Shown here piece after piece: positions 1-10,300 of a stretch of DNA of 27,186 nt (position 1 is its first letter; every line of letters begins with the position of its first letter). The notes below the pieces were generated by a model. It made no database searches and was not told where the DNA came from. It saw nothing but the letters and a program-made list of their open reading frames with translations. Origin of the DNA: CAXTTV01 sp964247295 (lineage in GTDB: Bacteria; Chloroflexota; Ktedonobacteria; Ktedonobacterales; Ktedonobacteraceae); the NCBI GenBank assembly GCA_964247295.1, contig CAXTTV010000050.1, positions 1 through 27,186 on the forward strand, given 5' to 3'. The position numbers and the translations under genes are program-made.

Positions 1-272
1 GCGATGGCGAAGATGGTGCATTGTGTTCCCACGGGTCCACACGTGACCCGCTCTACGGGCGATGGCGAGGTGGGATAGACCCGTTCCCATGGCGCTTGCG
101 CGCCAGAAGCGGCGCGTCATTGGACCCGTTGCCTTGCGCATGTTCAAGAACAGCGCTCCTACCCTGCCCCCAAAGGGGTTTGTCTTAGGGGTGAGGTGGG
201 AAGGACCCTTTCCCACGGGCCCACACGTGGCCCGATCTACGAGAATACGAGTTGTTGAAAGGAATAGATTGT
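1..272. repeat. Left-edge palindromic repeat cluster
   Basis: No gene is credible here. The stretch holds two copies of the island repeat (31-56 and 215-240), whose core is ACGGGTCCACACGTGACCCG or a close variant followed by CTCTAC or ATCTAC. It also holds a perfect 6-bp hairpin CGCGCC-AGAAGC-GGCGCG near 99-116, a CCCC-AAA-GGGG hairpin near 168-178, and a perfect 7-bp hairpin at 196-216 (GTGGGAA / TTCCCAC). The open reading frame crossing this region is arginine- and proline-rich low-complexity translation of the repeats. No clear promoter for the methylase is visible, so transcription may start to the left of the window. Confidence 0.75.
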
Positions 273-3200
273 ATGGCGACGATGACCCAGCATCATACGG
301 AGTGGCTTTCGCTGCTGGAGATTTCCGGCTCGTTTTTGAGTATGCCGGTGTTGCAAAAGTATTTCCAGTATGGCCTTCCCCAACCTACCGATGAGCAGGA
401 GACCCGCCGGCTGCTCCGCCGGGCTTATGAGGAGTGGCGCGATAGCCAGCTTGGTGTGCAGTCCGATCCTGGGCTGCATCGGGCCTGGGTGCGTTTTGTT
501 TTGACGCAGGTGCTGGGTCTGGGTTCCTATCTTCAGGAGGGGCAGCAGATCCCGGCGAGCCTGAGCTATGAGGCCCGCGAATATGGGGAGACGCTCCGCC
601 CGGAGTATGTGATTGGGGAGGAGGGCCAGTCTCCACGCCTGCTGGTGCAGATTTATGCTCCGACGCAGGATCTGCGGTCGGTGGTGCGCGACCGCCTGTG
701 GAAGGCTTCCCCCGAGACTCGGATGATGGAGCTATTGCGCTCCCACGCTCTGCGTCTGGGGCTGGTGACGAATGGGGAGCAGTGGATGCTGGTCGATTAT
801 CCCGGCGTGGATGGCGAGACCACCGGCTACTATTCCTGGGAGGCTCCCCTCTGGTTAGAGGAACCTCTGGCCCTGAGGGCCTTTCGGACCCTGCTGAGCG
901 AGGATCGCTTCTTTGGGGTGCCCGATGGGGAGACGCTTGAGGCGCTGCTCCGCGAGAGTTCACAGAACCAGCAGGATGTCACCACCCAGTTGGGAGATCA
1001 GGTGCGGCACGCGGTTGAGATGCTGGTGCAGACCCTGGATCAGATGGATAAGAATAGTCAGCGCGTGCTACTTCGGGATGTGAATGAGTCGGTGCTGTAT
1101 GAGGCGGCGCTGACAGTGATGATGCGTCTGGTCTTCCTGCTGTTCGCGGAAGAGAATCATCTGTTGCCGTGCGATGAGGAGCTGTACGATGCGAATTATG
1201 CGGCCTCGACCCTGCTGGCCCACCTTCAGAAGCAGGCCGATGATCAAGGGGAGAGTGTGCTGAGTCATCGCAGCGATGCCTGGAGCCGGCTGCTGGCCCT
1301 GTTCCGTGCGGTGTATGGAGGGATCGAGTATCCTGATTTGCGGTTGCCGGCCTATGGTGGGCATCTGTTTGATCCCGATCGCTACCCCTTTTTAGAGGGG
1401 CGGCCCGCCGGATCGCGCTGGCTAGAGGTCCCGGCCCAGCCCCTGCTGATTGACAACCTGACAGTCCTGCATATGCTGCGGGCGCTTCAGTTCTTGAATG
1501 CCGGCAATAGGAGCGAGGCGAGGCGGCTCTCCTTCCGGGCCCTGGATATCGAGCAGATCGGCCATGTGTATGAGGGGTTGTTAGATCACACGGCCCGGCG
1601 GGCGCCCACCACTATCCTGGAATTGCAAGGGACAAAGGACGCCAGCCCGATCCTGGCATTGGAAGAGCTTGAGAAGCAGGCGGCTCAGGGAGAGGCGGCG
1701 CTGATCGCTTACCTTCGAGAAGCGACAAAGCTGTCAGAGAACCGCCTGAAAAAAGATCTCGGGAAGGCCACGGATCACCACCAGCGCCAGAAGCTCATGC
1801 AGGCCTGTGATAACGACCCCGCGCTTTTTGATCGCGTGCTCCCCTATCTCTCGCTGGTCAAGCGCAACACCTTTGGAAGCTATACCGTGATCACCCCCAG
1901 TTCGGTGTATGTCACCACGGGATCGGATCGGCGGTCGACCGGGACGCACTACACGCCGCGTAGCCTGACGGAGCCGATGGTGCAGCACGCCCTAGATCCC
2001 CTGGTCTATCACGGACCGGCGGAGGGCCTGCCACCCGAGGAATGGAAGCTGCACAGCGCGGGCGAGATCCTGGACCTCAAGATCTGTGACATGGCGATGG
2101 GATCGGGGGCCTTCCTGGTAGAGACCTGCCGTTACCTGTCGATGAAGCTGGTCGCCGCCTGGGAGATCGCCGAAAAGCAATTGAGTGAGGAGTCGCCTGG
2201 TCGCAAGATCCAGATCACCCCCGAGGGGCTGCTCTCGCATGGGGAGTATAATGAGGAGTTGTTGCCGAACGATCCCGATGAGCGACTGGCGGTAGCCCGA
2301 AGAATTATCAGCGAGCGGTGTCTGTATGGCGTCGACAAAAACCCGATGGCCGTCGAAATGGCGAAGCTCTCGCTCTGGCTGATCACCCTCGCCAAAAACA
2401 AACCCTTCACCTTCCTGGATCACGCGCTACGGTGTGGAGACTCGTTGCTGGGTGTCAACCTCTCGCAGTTGCGCAACTGGACCATGCATCCTGAGCCGGG
2501 CAAAGTCTCGCAGATGCACTACATCGGGGACCTGATGGACCGCTCGGTAGCCTATGCCCTGAAATTGCGGCAGGAGATTCTGGCTCTGCATGACAACCAC
2601 GTCGATGACGTGAATCTGAAGGAGCGCAAGCTGCGGGAGGCAGAAGAGGCCATGGCCGTCGTCAGGCTGGGAGCGGATCTTTTAACCGCGATTGCCCTGG
2701 CCGGGCCCAAGCGTGGTCAGAACCTGCAAGACCTCTATGGGACTGACTACTCCGTTCTGCTTGCCTCATACGAAGAAGCTCTCCTGAAACCCACAAGCGA
2801 ACAGGGCAAGGTTGCCAGCCGCACCAGTTTCGCCGAGATGCGTGGTGATGTAGATGAGTTGCTGGGAGAAAGAAAGCCGTTCCACTGGCCGCTGGAATTC
2901 CCTGAGATCTTCACCTCCGGTAATGAAGGCTTTGCGGCTATTATAGGCAACCCGCCGTTTATGGGTGGCAGTAATATAACAGGAGTTTTGGGAACAGATT
3001 ATCGCGATTATATGGTAGAACATATTGCCCAAGGAAGACGTGGCAATGCGGATCTTTGTGCCTACTTTTTCTTGAGAGCATCTAAAGTAACTCAAAATAA
3101 CGGCTTAAATGCTCTGCTGGCGACCAACACCGTTGCCCAGGGAGATACTCGTGAAGTCGGGCTAGACCAAATTATAAGTAGCGGTTGGAGCATTTTACGA

Positions 3201-4445
3201 GCAATTTCTAGTCGCAAATGGCTTGGAAAAGCTAATCTGGAAGTTGCTTTTGTTTGGCTGAGAAATGGGAATTGGCATAACCTTTATATTCTTAATGACC
3301 GTCCTGTTATTGGTATTACACCTCGGCTTAGTAAAGTCGGAGCCGCTTCAGGCAATCCTCATCATTTGTTTGCAAACTCAAATAAGGCATTTAATGGCTC
3401 AAAGATGTCTGGTATGGGTTTTGTTTTACCAATCGAGAAGGCTCTGTCTTTGATGGAGAAAGATTCATGTAATAAGAGCATACTTTTCCCTTTTCTCAAT
3501 GGGGAGGATATTAATTCTCGTCCTGATCAGTCTCCAAGTCGTTGGGCTATTAACTTTTTTGATTGGCCTTTAGAAAAGGCTGAAACTTATCGAGATTGTA
3601 TGAAAATAGTCAGAGAAAAGGTCAAACCTGAGCGAGATCATAATAATATGAAAGTACGCCGCGAAAAGTGGTGGCAATATGGTACTAGAGCTGAGGAACT
3701 TTACTCTACTGTTAGAAATCTATCACAAGTACTTGTGATTTCTAGAGTCTCAAAATATACGACTTGTGCCTGGGAGCCTGAAGGTATTGTTTACTCTGAA
3801 GCGATTTGCGTAATTGCTTCAGATAGAATTTCTTATTTTGTGCTTCTTCAAAATACGTTTCATGCAGCCTGGGTAAGGCTCTATGGCTCCAGCATGAAAA
3901 ATGATCCACGTTATACACCTTCGGACTGTTTTGAGACGTTTCCTTTTCCTGTAAATATGGAGATTTTGGAAGATATCGGAGAGAGGTACTATAGCTATCG
4001 ACAGTCTATCACGTTGGGAAGGCATGAGGGGCTGACGCAGACGTATAACCGGTTCCATGACCCTGAGGAGGGGGCGGGGGATATTGTGAGGTTGCGGGAG
4101 CTGCATCAGGAGATGGATGAGCTGGTGGCAAAGGCCTATGGCTGGGATGATCTACGGCTGGACCATGATTTTCATCAGACGAAACAGGGGCTGCGCTTTA
4201 CGATCAGTGAGGCGGCGCGTGAGGAGGTGCTGGATCGCTTGCTGGCCCTGAACCATCAGCGGCACCAGGAGGAGGTGGAGGCGGGATTGTGGGATGAGAA
4301 GGGGAAGAAGACAGGCAAGGCGAAGAATGGGAAAGCTTCTAATGGAGTGGTGGATGCGGAGGATATTGCAAAAAAAAAGCTTTTGAAGCAGGCGGCGAAT
4401 CCGGTGGAGCCGGTGGTGGGGATGGAGCAGGGGACGCTTTTTTAA
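273..4445 (+). CDS. Eco57I/DrmMI-like N6-adenine DNA methyltransferase
   Basis: A 1390-residue protein, predicted to methylate adenine in host DNA so that the island's effectors can tell self from foreign DNA. Visible motifs are an Eco57I-type GTHYTP segment (residues 557-562), an AdoMet-binding DMAMGSGAF (606-614), LYGVDKNPMAVEMAKLSLWL slightly later, and the catalytic NPPF (893-896). DCFETFPFP near the end of the recognition half is typical of type IIG/L enzymes. The C-terminal tail is lysine-rich and probably disordered, with a run of nine A at 4370-4378. The start is ATG 273, preceded by AAAGGA; an in-frame TTG at 252 is less likely. Residues about 108-128 resemble a PD-(D/E)XK fold with lost catalytic residues, so this is probably methylase only. 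DNA from about 2940 to 4010 is AT-richer than the rest of the gene. It could be a BREX PglX or a lone type IIG enzyme, but the drmA/drmB neighbours favour DISARM MI. Confidence 0.88.
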   Translation: MATMTQHHTEWLSLLEISGSFLSMPVLQKYFQYGLPQPTDEQETRRLLRRAYEEWRDSQLGVQSDPGLHRAWVRFVLTQVLGLGSYLQEGQQIPASLSYEAREYGETLRPEYVIGEEGQSPRLLVQIYAPTQDLRSVVRDRLWKASPETRMMELLRSHALRLGLVTNGEQWMLVDYPGVDGETTGYYSWEAPLWLEEPLALRAFRTLLSEDRFFGVPDGETLEALLRESSQNQQDVTTQLGDQVRHAVEMLVQTLDQMDKNSQRVLLRDVNESVLYEAALTVMMRLVFLLFAEENHLLPCDEELYDANYAASTLLAHLQKQADDQGESVLSHRSDAWSRLLALFRAVYGGIEYPDLRLPAYGGHLFDPDRYPFLEGRPAGSRWLEVPAQPLLIDNLTVLHMLRALQFLNAGNRSEARRLSFRALDIEQIGHVYEGLLDHTARRAPTTILELQGTKDASPILALEELEKQAAQGEAALIAYLREATKLSENRLKKDLGKATDHHQRQKLMQACDNDPALFDRVLPYLSLVKRNTFGSYTVITPSSVYVTTGSDRRSTGTHYTPRSLTEPMVQHALDPLVYHGPAEGLPPEEWKLHSAGEILDLKICDMAMGSGAFLVETCRYLSMKLVAAWEIAEKQLSEESPGRKIQITPEGLLSHGEYNEELLPNDPDERLAVARRIISERCLYGVDKNPMAVEMAKLSLWLITLAKNKPFTFLDHALRCGDSLLGVNLSQLRNWTMHPEPGKVSQMHYIGDLMDRSVAYALKLRQEILALHDNHVDDVNLKERKLREAEEAMAVVRLGADLLTAIALAGPKRGQNLQDLYGTDYSVLLASYEEALLKPTSEQGKVASRTSFAEMRGDVDELLGERKPFHWPLEFPEIFTSGNEGFAAIIGNPPFMGGSNITGVLGTDYRDYMVEHIAQGRRGNADLCAYFFLRASKVTQNNGLNALLATNTVAQGDTREVGLDQIISSGWSILRAISSRKWLGKANLEVAFVWLRNGNWHNLYILNDRPVIGITPRLSKVGAASGNPHHLFANSNKAFNGSKMSGMGFVLPIEKALSLMEKDSCNKSILFPFLNGEDINSRPDQSPSRWAINFFDWPLEKAETYRDCMKIVREKVKPERDHNNMKVRREKWWQYGTRAEELYSTVRNLSQVLVISRVSKYTTCAWEPEGIVYSEAICVIASDRISYFVLLQNTFHAAWVRLYGSSMKNDPRYTPSDCFETFPFPVNMEILEDIGERYYSYRQSITLGRHEGLTQTYNRFHDPEEGAGDIVRLRELHQEMDELVAKAYGWDDLRLDHDFHQTKQGLRFTISEAAREEVLDRLLALNHQRHQEEVEAGLWDEKGKKTGKAKNGKASNGVVDAEDIAKKKLLKQAANPVEPVVGMEQGTLF

Positions 4446-4747
4446 GGCCATTCCTATAGGTGGGGGTGTTTATGATTTGGATGGGAAAAGGAGATGGGGG
4501 ATGAGCGATGCGCCCCGAAGGGTGCGGGACGATGGATCTGTGGTAGGATAGGAGATTTATGTGGGTTTTGTAGGGTGTTTTTTTCTGATGCTATGCATCA
4601 GCCGCTCCTGAAAGGCGGTCCTACCGCAGCCCGGAGGGCGCGTTGTTTTTTCGAGCCTTTGATTGTTGAGGGGAATGTGGGAACTTTCCCATCGTGTTTT
4701 GGAGGGTGAAAGAGGGCTATCGCTCGTTAGAAAGTGAGACTCAACCG
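4446..4747. other. Intergenic spacer with REP-like hairpins
   Basis: This 302-bp spacer between the methylase and helicase genes has no credible gene. A 71-residue frame at 4494-4709 has no family-like sequence and lies over palindromes. Visible structures are a perfect hairpin at 4585-4601 (CTGATGC-TAT-GCATCAG) and shorter GC hairpins such as CCGC/GCGG near 4604-4617 and GCCC-GGA-GGGC near 4630-4640. The CACGTG repeat found in the other spacers is absent. The T-run lies before the hairpin, so it is not a plus-strand terminator. Confidence 0.6.
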
Positions 4748-6853
4748 ATGTCTGGGACTGCCTATAATCTGACGATGAAGCCGGAGTTTTTAAAGGATAT
4801 TCAGGCGCTGCACCCTAAGGAGATGCGTCAGGTGATGGATAAGCTGGGGGTCCTGGTGGTGGACCCGTTCCCAAATGGGAATCTAAAGAAGCAGCTTAAA
4901 TATATGGTTGGTGGTCGTAAGCTGCATCGGTTGCGCTCGGGCGACTATCGGATCTTTTATACCTTTGATCAGCAGTTTGTGAGTATTCTGGTCCTGCGAC
5001 GCCGCACCGATGATACCTATGATGAGGATCTGGATGCCGAGTTTCTGGGCGGCCTCGCAACCTCCGATGAGCTTATCACTGAGCAGGTGGCTTCCCAGCA
5101 GAAACCCGATCTAGAGAAGTATATGCAGCCGCCGGTAATCCCGCTGCCGGAGCCGATCACCGTTGAGCTATTGGAGAGGCTTCAGGTGCCAGCCGTCTAT
5201 CATCCTCGCTTGCTTCAGATACACAATCAAGATGCATTGTTAAACTGCCCTGGTGTGGATGATGAGACTCTGCTACGGATCGACGCCTATCTTTTTGAGA
5301 CCCCACTGCGGGAGGTGCAAAAGCAGCCAGATCTGGTGCTGAATGAGCTTGAGGATCTGGTGAAGTATAAAGAGGGGGAGCTGCTGGGATTTCTGCTGAA
5401 GCTATCGCCCGAGCAGGAAAAGTATGTGGAGTGGGCCCTGACGGGCTCCGGTCCGACCCTGGTGAAGGGCGGACCCGGCACCGGCAAAAGTACGATCGCT
5501 CTTTACCGCGTTCGCTCGCTGTTACGAGATCTGCGGGCCCGTGGCCTGCAACAGCCCCGCGTGCTTTTCACGACCTATACCAATGCCCTGGTGAACTCTT
5601 CCAGCCAGTTGCTGAAACAGTTGTTGGGCCCCGATGCCGCCTATGTCACGGTGCGCACCGCCGATAGCATTATCTATCGCGTCGTGCAGGACCTGGAACC
5701 GGGTCGGGAGATCGTGGAGCCGGCAGAGCTGCGGTTTCTGCTGAAACGGGCTCTAAAGGAGCAGACATTTACCGGGACAATGCTGCAACAGCAGATGCAG
5801 CGCCAGACCGTAGAGAGGCTGGGAGTGGATTATCTGCTGGACGAGATCAACACGGTGATAGTGGCGCGGCAGTTGGGTAGTGCCGAGGAGTATGTGAAGG
5901 CGGCGCGGCCTGGTCGCAAGGTGCGCCTGAATGCAGTAATCCGGGGGGCGATCTGGAAAATCTCCCAACGCCTCAAAGAATTATTGGCGGCCCGACATCT
6001 AGAGACGTGGCAGCAGCGGAGGGATCGCGCAGCCACGCTGGTTCAGGGCCACCACGATTATCACGCTTACGACGCGGTAATCATTGACGAGGCTCAAGAC
6101 CTTGATCCCGCTGCCCTGAGTGCGCTGGTGGATCTCTGCAAGGCCTCCAACCGGATCTTTGTGACTGCCGATGCCAATCAGTCGATCTATGGTAGTGGCT
6201 TCCGCTGGTCGGACGTGCATGAGCGGCTGCGCTTCCAGGGGCGGACGGGGGTGCTCCACGCCAACTATCGCTCAACGCGTGAGATTGGGGAGGCCGCGCA
6301 ATCCTATCTGGCGGGTGGGGAGATGGAGCCTGAGCAGGTCCAGCGGCAGTATATCAACGAGGGACCGATGCCAGATGCCCGCGCGATCGCGACCCGCGAT
6401 CACGAGGCCCTGCTTGTATCAAGCTTTTTCCGGCAGGCCATTCGCAGCCTGCGGCTGACAATCAGCTCGTGCGCGATCCTCTGCCCAACTGAAGTGGCCG
6501 GCCAGGATCTCGCGGAGGCCTTGGGGCAGAAGGGGATCGAAGCGCGCTTTATGCGGGGAAACGATCTGGATCTGGGGAGCCCCGGCGTCAAGATCTTGAC
6601 CTTGAAATCGGCCAAGGGATTGGAATTTCCTATAGTCGCACTGGCTGGCTTCCTGGGCAGCAACTATCCCGTGATCCCAAAGGGTGCTGCCCAGGACGAG
6701 ATAGATGAGATCCTCGCGAAGGAGCGGCGGACCCTGTTTGTGGGGATGACCCGCGCGATGCGGGCCCTGTTGATCGCATTGCCGGACAGTGCCGACACCC
6801 CGGTCCTGCGCGGCTTTGAGCCAGAGTATTGGAATTTGCATCGGAAGATTTAA
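4748..6853 (+). CDS. RelE/ParE-like domain fused to UvrD-family SF1 helicase
   Basis: A 701-residue protein. Residues about 6-85 follow the RelE/ParE fold pattern: a YNLTMKPEFLKDI start, then RLRSGDYRIFYTFD and a strand ending in an RRRTDDTYD segment. Residues about 240-690 are a superfamily 1A helicase, with Walker A GGPGTGKS (241-248), the Ia-like segment FTTYTNALVNS, Walker B IIDEAQD (D447, E448), motif III ADANQSIYG, motif IV ANYRST, motif V LTLKSAKGLEFP near 614, and motif VI VGMTRAMRAL near 666. The helicase motor should translocate 3'-5' on single-stranded DNA. No antitoxin gene is adjacent. I chose ATG 4748 because the RelE strand begins just after it; GTG 4694 would add 18 residues with no recognisable homology. 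It sits 302 bp after the methylase and 482 bp before drmA. Its role in defence is inferred from position. Confidence 0.85.
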   Translation: MSGTAYNLTMKPEFLKDIQALHPKEMRQVMDKLGVLVVDPFPNGNLKKQLKYMVGGRKLHRLRSGDYRIFYTFDQQFVSILVLRRRTDDTYDEDLDAEFLGGLATSDELITEQVASQQKPDLEKYMQPPVIPLPEPITVELLERLQVPAVYHPRLLQIHNQDALLNCPGVDDETLLRIDAYLFETPLREVQKQPDLVLNELEDLVKYKEGELLGFLLKLSPEQEKYVEWALTGSGPTLVKGGPGTGKSTIALYRVRSLLRDLRARGLQQPRVLFTTYTNALVNSSSQLLKQLLGPDAAYVTVRTADSIIYRVVQDLEPGREIVEPAELRFLLKRALKEQTFTGTMLQQQMQRQTVERLGVDYLLDEINTVIVARQLGSAEEYVKAARPGRKVRLNAVIRGAIWKISQRLKELLAARHLETWQQRRDRAATLVQGHHDYHAYDAVIIDEAQDLDPAALSALVDLCKASNRIFVTADANQSIYGSGFRWSDVHERLRFQGRTGVLHANYRSTREIGEAAQSYLAGGEMEPEQVQRQYINEGPMPDARAIATRDHEALLVSSFFRQAIRSLRLTISSCAILCPTEVAGQDLAEALGQKGIEARFMRGNDLDLGSPGVKILTLKSAKGLEFPIVALAGFLGSNYPVIPKGAAQDEIDEILAKERRTLFVGMTRAMRALLIALPDSADTPVLRGFEPEYWNLHRKI

Positions 6854-7335
6854 AGCATTTCGTTTGAAAGAGGCAATGGCCAAGCTCCTTTGTTGTCCAC
6901 GAAGGGTCAGGGGAAAGAGGGTGTTATGCAGAAAGCCGTGATCGAAGGGGGTAGGTCGGGCCACGTGTGTGCCCGTGGTAAGGGGAGCGATGGTAAAGGT
7001 GGGAGCATCGTGTTCCTACGGGTCCACACGTGACCCGATCTACGGGCGATGGCGAGGTGGGTTTTCCCAGCGCCGTAAGCAAGTGACTCTGCTGGGAACG
7101 AGGAAAGAGGTTTCTGTGCGGAAAAAGGGAGTCGTATAGGGTAGGTCGGGCCACGTGTGTGCCCGTGGTAAGGGGAGCGATGGCAAAGGTAGGAGCACAC
7201 CGTTCCTACGGGTCCACACGTGACCCGATCTACGGGCGATGGCAAAGATGGGAGCACACCGTTCCTTTTCCTAGCGGGCGCACCTACACCTATATCGCGT
7301 TTAATCCTATCTAATATTATGGAAAAGAGAGAGAT
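6854..7335. repeat. Tandem pair of CACGTG inverted-repeat elements
   Basis: This 482-bp spacer holds two roughly 100-bp units, at about 6951-7051 and 7141-7243. Each has a leftward arm (GTAGGTCGGGCCACGTGTGT and following) and, about 40 bp on, a rightward arm (TCCTACGGGTCCACACGTGA and following). The arms are imperfect inverted complements and could form a long hairpin. A third partial unit follows at 7240-7265. The linker CGTAAGCAAGTGACTCTGCT (7071-7090) recurs with one change near 13081-13100, so the family is longer than its palindromes. The reading frames on the minus strand here are repeat translation. The ribosome site for drmA is the AG-rich stretch at 7325-7334. Confidence 0.85.
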
Positions 7336-10300
7336 ATGCAGCGTATTCTTCTTGCCCGTCGGTTGCCTGATGCTGAAAGCGTGCACGCCCTGAATAAGCA
7401 ACTTTTGAGTGGAGAGATCCAACTGGATTGGAGCGGGCTTCAGAACTATCCTCAGTTGGAAGAGGATCTGTATATTTTGCTGAATAACCTGGACCTGGAC
7501 CGGCATGCGGAGGGCCTGGACCTTGCTAATGGTCGGCCTTCAATTCCTGATTGGTTGGAGCCGTTGATCCTGAAGGTATTAGAGAATCCCCGGATCTCAG
7601 AAGAGGATTTGTCGATTGTCAGGCCCTTACCCGTAGAGGAGGTGCCGGTGTGGGAGCCGGAGAGCCAATTGGTGGAGGTTCCCGCCGGGCCGATTTTGAC
7701 GCTACCCTCCTCAGCACGTATTCGTGATGAGCTGGAAGAGCTGGTGTTAAAGGATCTGCTGGGACCAGCCGGGGGTGAGGAAGAAGAGGTTGAGGAGAGC
7801 CACGTTAATGAGCGCTATCTGGTGGGGTTGCTGGCCCCCGATAGAAAGCAGCTTGCCCCCGAGGATCAAGATGAGCTGGGCGTGACAGACGCCACGACCG
7901 AGGATGGGGCCGGCGAGAGCGATACGCTTCAGCGCAATAGTTTTAGCCCCTCTTCGATGGGTTTGAGCTTCTGTGTAGATCTTGAGGCCAGCGCCCTGCT
8001 TGTGACGCCCCGCTGGGGTCAGTATAAGCGCGTTGCCAGTGAGACGCTCGTGACCTCTAAGATAAATAATCCAAAGCTTGTGTGGAAGCGCACGCCCCGT
8101 GGGGGAGAGGCCCATCTGCTACGTTTGAAAGAGGGAGAAAGCTCATGGCGGCCCGAGCCAGAGGATGAGGAGCAGTCCCAGGTTTTTGTTAAGGCCAGCA
8201 TTCGCCGGACGCGTGAGAACTGGTTGGTCACACTTTTTCTGGTAAATGGGCAGCACGAGCCTAAAAGATTGCGAGATGGCGCATGGCTTTTTCAGCCAGA
8301 ACTGGTAATCGAGTCACCAGACGCACAGCCGATCTTTCAAAAGCGGCTGAGTCAGCGCGAGAACCGCATCCACTATGAAGAGCAGAAAATGACCGCGATG
8401 CTTTACCGCAAGCATGTCAGCTTCGCGATCGGCCATAACGTGAGCGTCCACGCTGAAACGCTGCCAGACCAGCCGACCTGCGCGATCCGGCTCTCTACGC
8501 GTGTCGTCCCGAGCTATGAGGTTCCAAAGACCGAAGCCCCAACCCCACATGAGATCTCGGCCCTGGCAGAGCTGCTGCTGGATATGCGGGATCTGAGCAG
8601 GCTGACCGGAGCGGAGCTGGTGGAGCGGCTTTCGCCCCTGATTCAGGCGTATCTGGGATGGATTGGGCAACAGGAAAAGAGATTGCAGGAGGCAGATCCC
8701 GATCTGCGGACCTATGAGAGTCAGGCAAGAGAGGCGTTGGCTCAGTGTCGGCTGACAGCCGAACGTATCGGGGCTGGTATCCAGATCTTAGCAGAGCGCG
8801 AAGACGCCGCCAGTGCCTTTGCCTTTATGAACCAAGCGATGTGGCAGCAGAGGGTCCGCACCATCTACGCCGAAAATCGTCGTTCGGGCAAAGAGTGCAA
8901 TATAGAAGATTTCGACCGGCCCGAAAATCGAAGCTGGCGACCGTTCCAGCTCGCATTTATTCTCTTGAACCTGCCGGCGCTGACCAATCTGCATCATCAG
9001 GATCGCAGTACCGCCTCAGAGGCCATCGCCGATCTGCTCTGGTTCCCGACCGGAGGAGGTAAGACCGAAGCCTATCTAGGATTGACGGCCTATACATTAT
9101 GTATTCGCAGGCTTCAGGGAACGGTTGAGGGGCATGTAGGATCGGAAGGGGTCGCAGTCTTAATGCGGTACACGTTGCGGCTATTAACGCTGCAACAGTT
9201 TCAGAGGGCAGCGGCTTTGATCTGTGCCTGTGAGCAGATCAGGCAGGCTGATCCCAAACGATTGGGGACGACGCCCTTCCGTCTGGGGCTCTGGGTCGGC
9301 ATGAGTACAACGCCCAACCGAACAGAGGCGGCAGACGAGAAAATCAAAGAAGAGATGGGGCAGTCTAAAAACTTTCTGGGGACCACCGGTACCCCGGCCC
9401 AGCTTACTCATTGCCCCTGGTGCGGGCACAGCATCGACATCAAAAACTACAACATAAAAGTGGATCGTGAGCGTAGTCGGACCCTGATCTATTGTGGCAG
9501 CACCGGGGATGCCTGCCCCTTTAATTACCGTCAGGCACAGGTAGAAGGTTTGCCCGTCCTGGTCGTAGATGAAGAGATCTATCGCCTGCTGCCGGCCCTG
9601 CTGATCGCCACCGTTGATAAGTTCGCGCAGCTCCCCTGGAAAGGAGAGACGCAGATGTTGTTCGGCAAAGTGGATCAAAAATGCAGCCGGCATGGTTTCC
9701 GGGCTGGGGATCTAGTTGATCGGGATTCCCATCGCGCCATTAAGATGTTACCGGCTGCCCGGAGCACGCCGCATCTTCCATTGCGCCCCCCGGACCTGAT
9801 CATTCAAGATGAGCTGCACCTGATCTCCGGCCCCCTCGGGACCCTGGTTGGTCTCTACGAGAACGCAATTGATCATCTGAGCACCTGGGAAGTGGGTTGG
9901 CGGAGCGTACGCCCCAAAGTCATCGCCGCCACCGCCACGATCCGTCGGGCCGAGCAGCAGATACAGAGCCTATTTTTGCGGCAGACACAGATCTTTCCAC
10001 CGCAGGGGGTGGATATCGAGGACAACTTTTTCTCGCGTCAGCGTCTGGTAACCGAGGAGAGCTCAGGCCGTCGGTATCTAGGCATCTGCGCCAACGGTCG
10101 GCGGCTGAAATCGGCCACCATTCGGGTCTATGTTGCCTATCTGGCAGCGGGTCAGGCCCTATATGAAAAGTATGGGTCCGCCGTTGATCCCTGGATGACC
10201 CTGGTCGGGTACTTTAACTCCATGAGGGACCTTGGTGGGGCGCGGCGGCTGGTAGAAGACAACATCAGCACCCATCTGCGCTACGTAGAGCAGCGGGGCT

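Noticed and set aside
62..394. 110-residue plus-strand frame over the left repeats
   Set aside because: Its sequence is translation of palindromic repeats and overlaps the methylase start in another frame; no ribosome site or family pattern.
4370..4378. A9 tract as a phase-variation switch in the methylase
   Set aside because: A slip would change only the last roughly 22 residues of a disordered tail, so an on/off switch is unlikely.
4585..4601. Hairpin CTGATGC-TAT-GCATCAG as a terminator
   Set aside because: The T-run precedes the stem on the plus strand and gives A on the minus strand, so neither orientation fits.
4494..4709. 71-residue frame in the methylase-helicase spacer
   Set aside because: Covers hairpins, with no recognisable domain; composition is that of the spacer.
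4748..5010. A toxin-antitoxin module based on the RelE-like domain
   Set aside because: The domain is in frame with the helicase and no antitoxin-sized gene lies beside it.
6951..7265. CRISPR-like array
   Set aside because: The repeats occur in inverted pairs with irregular spacing and no unique spacers of constant length; no cas genes are present.
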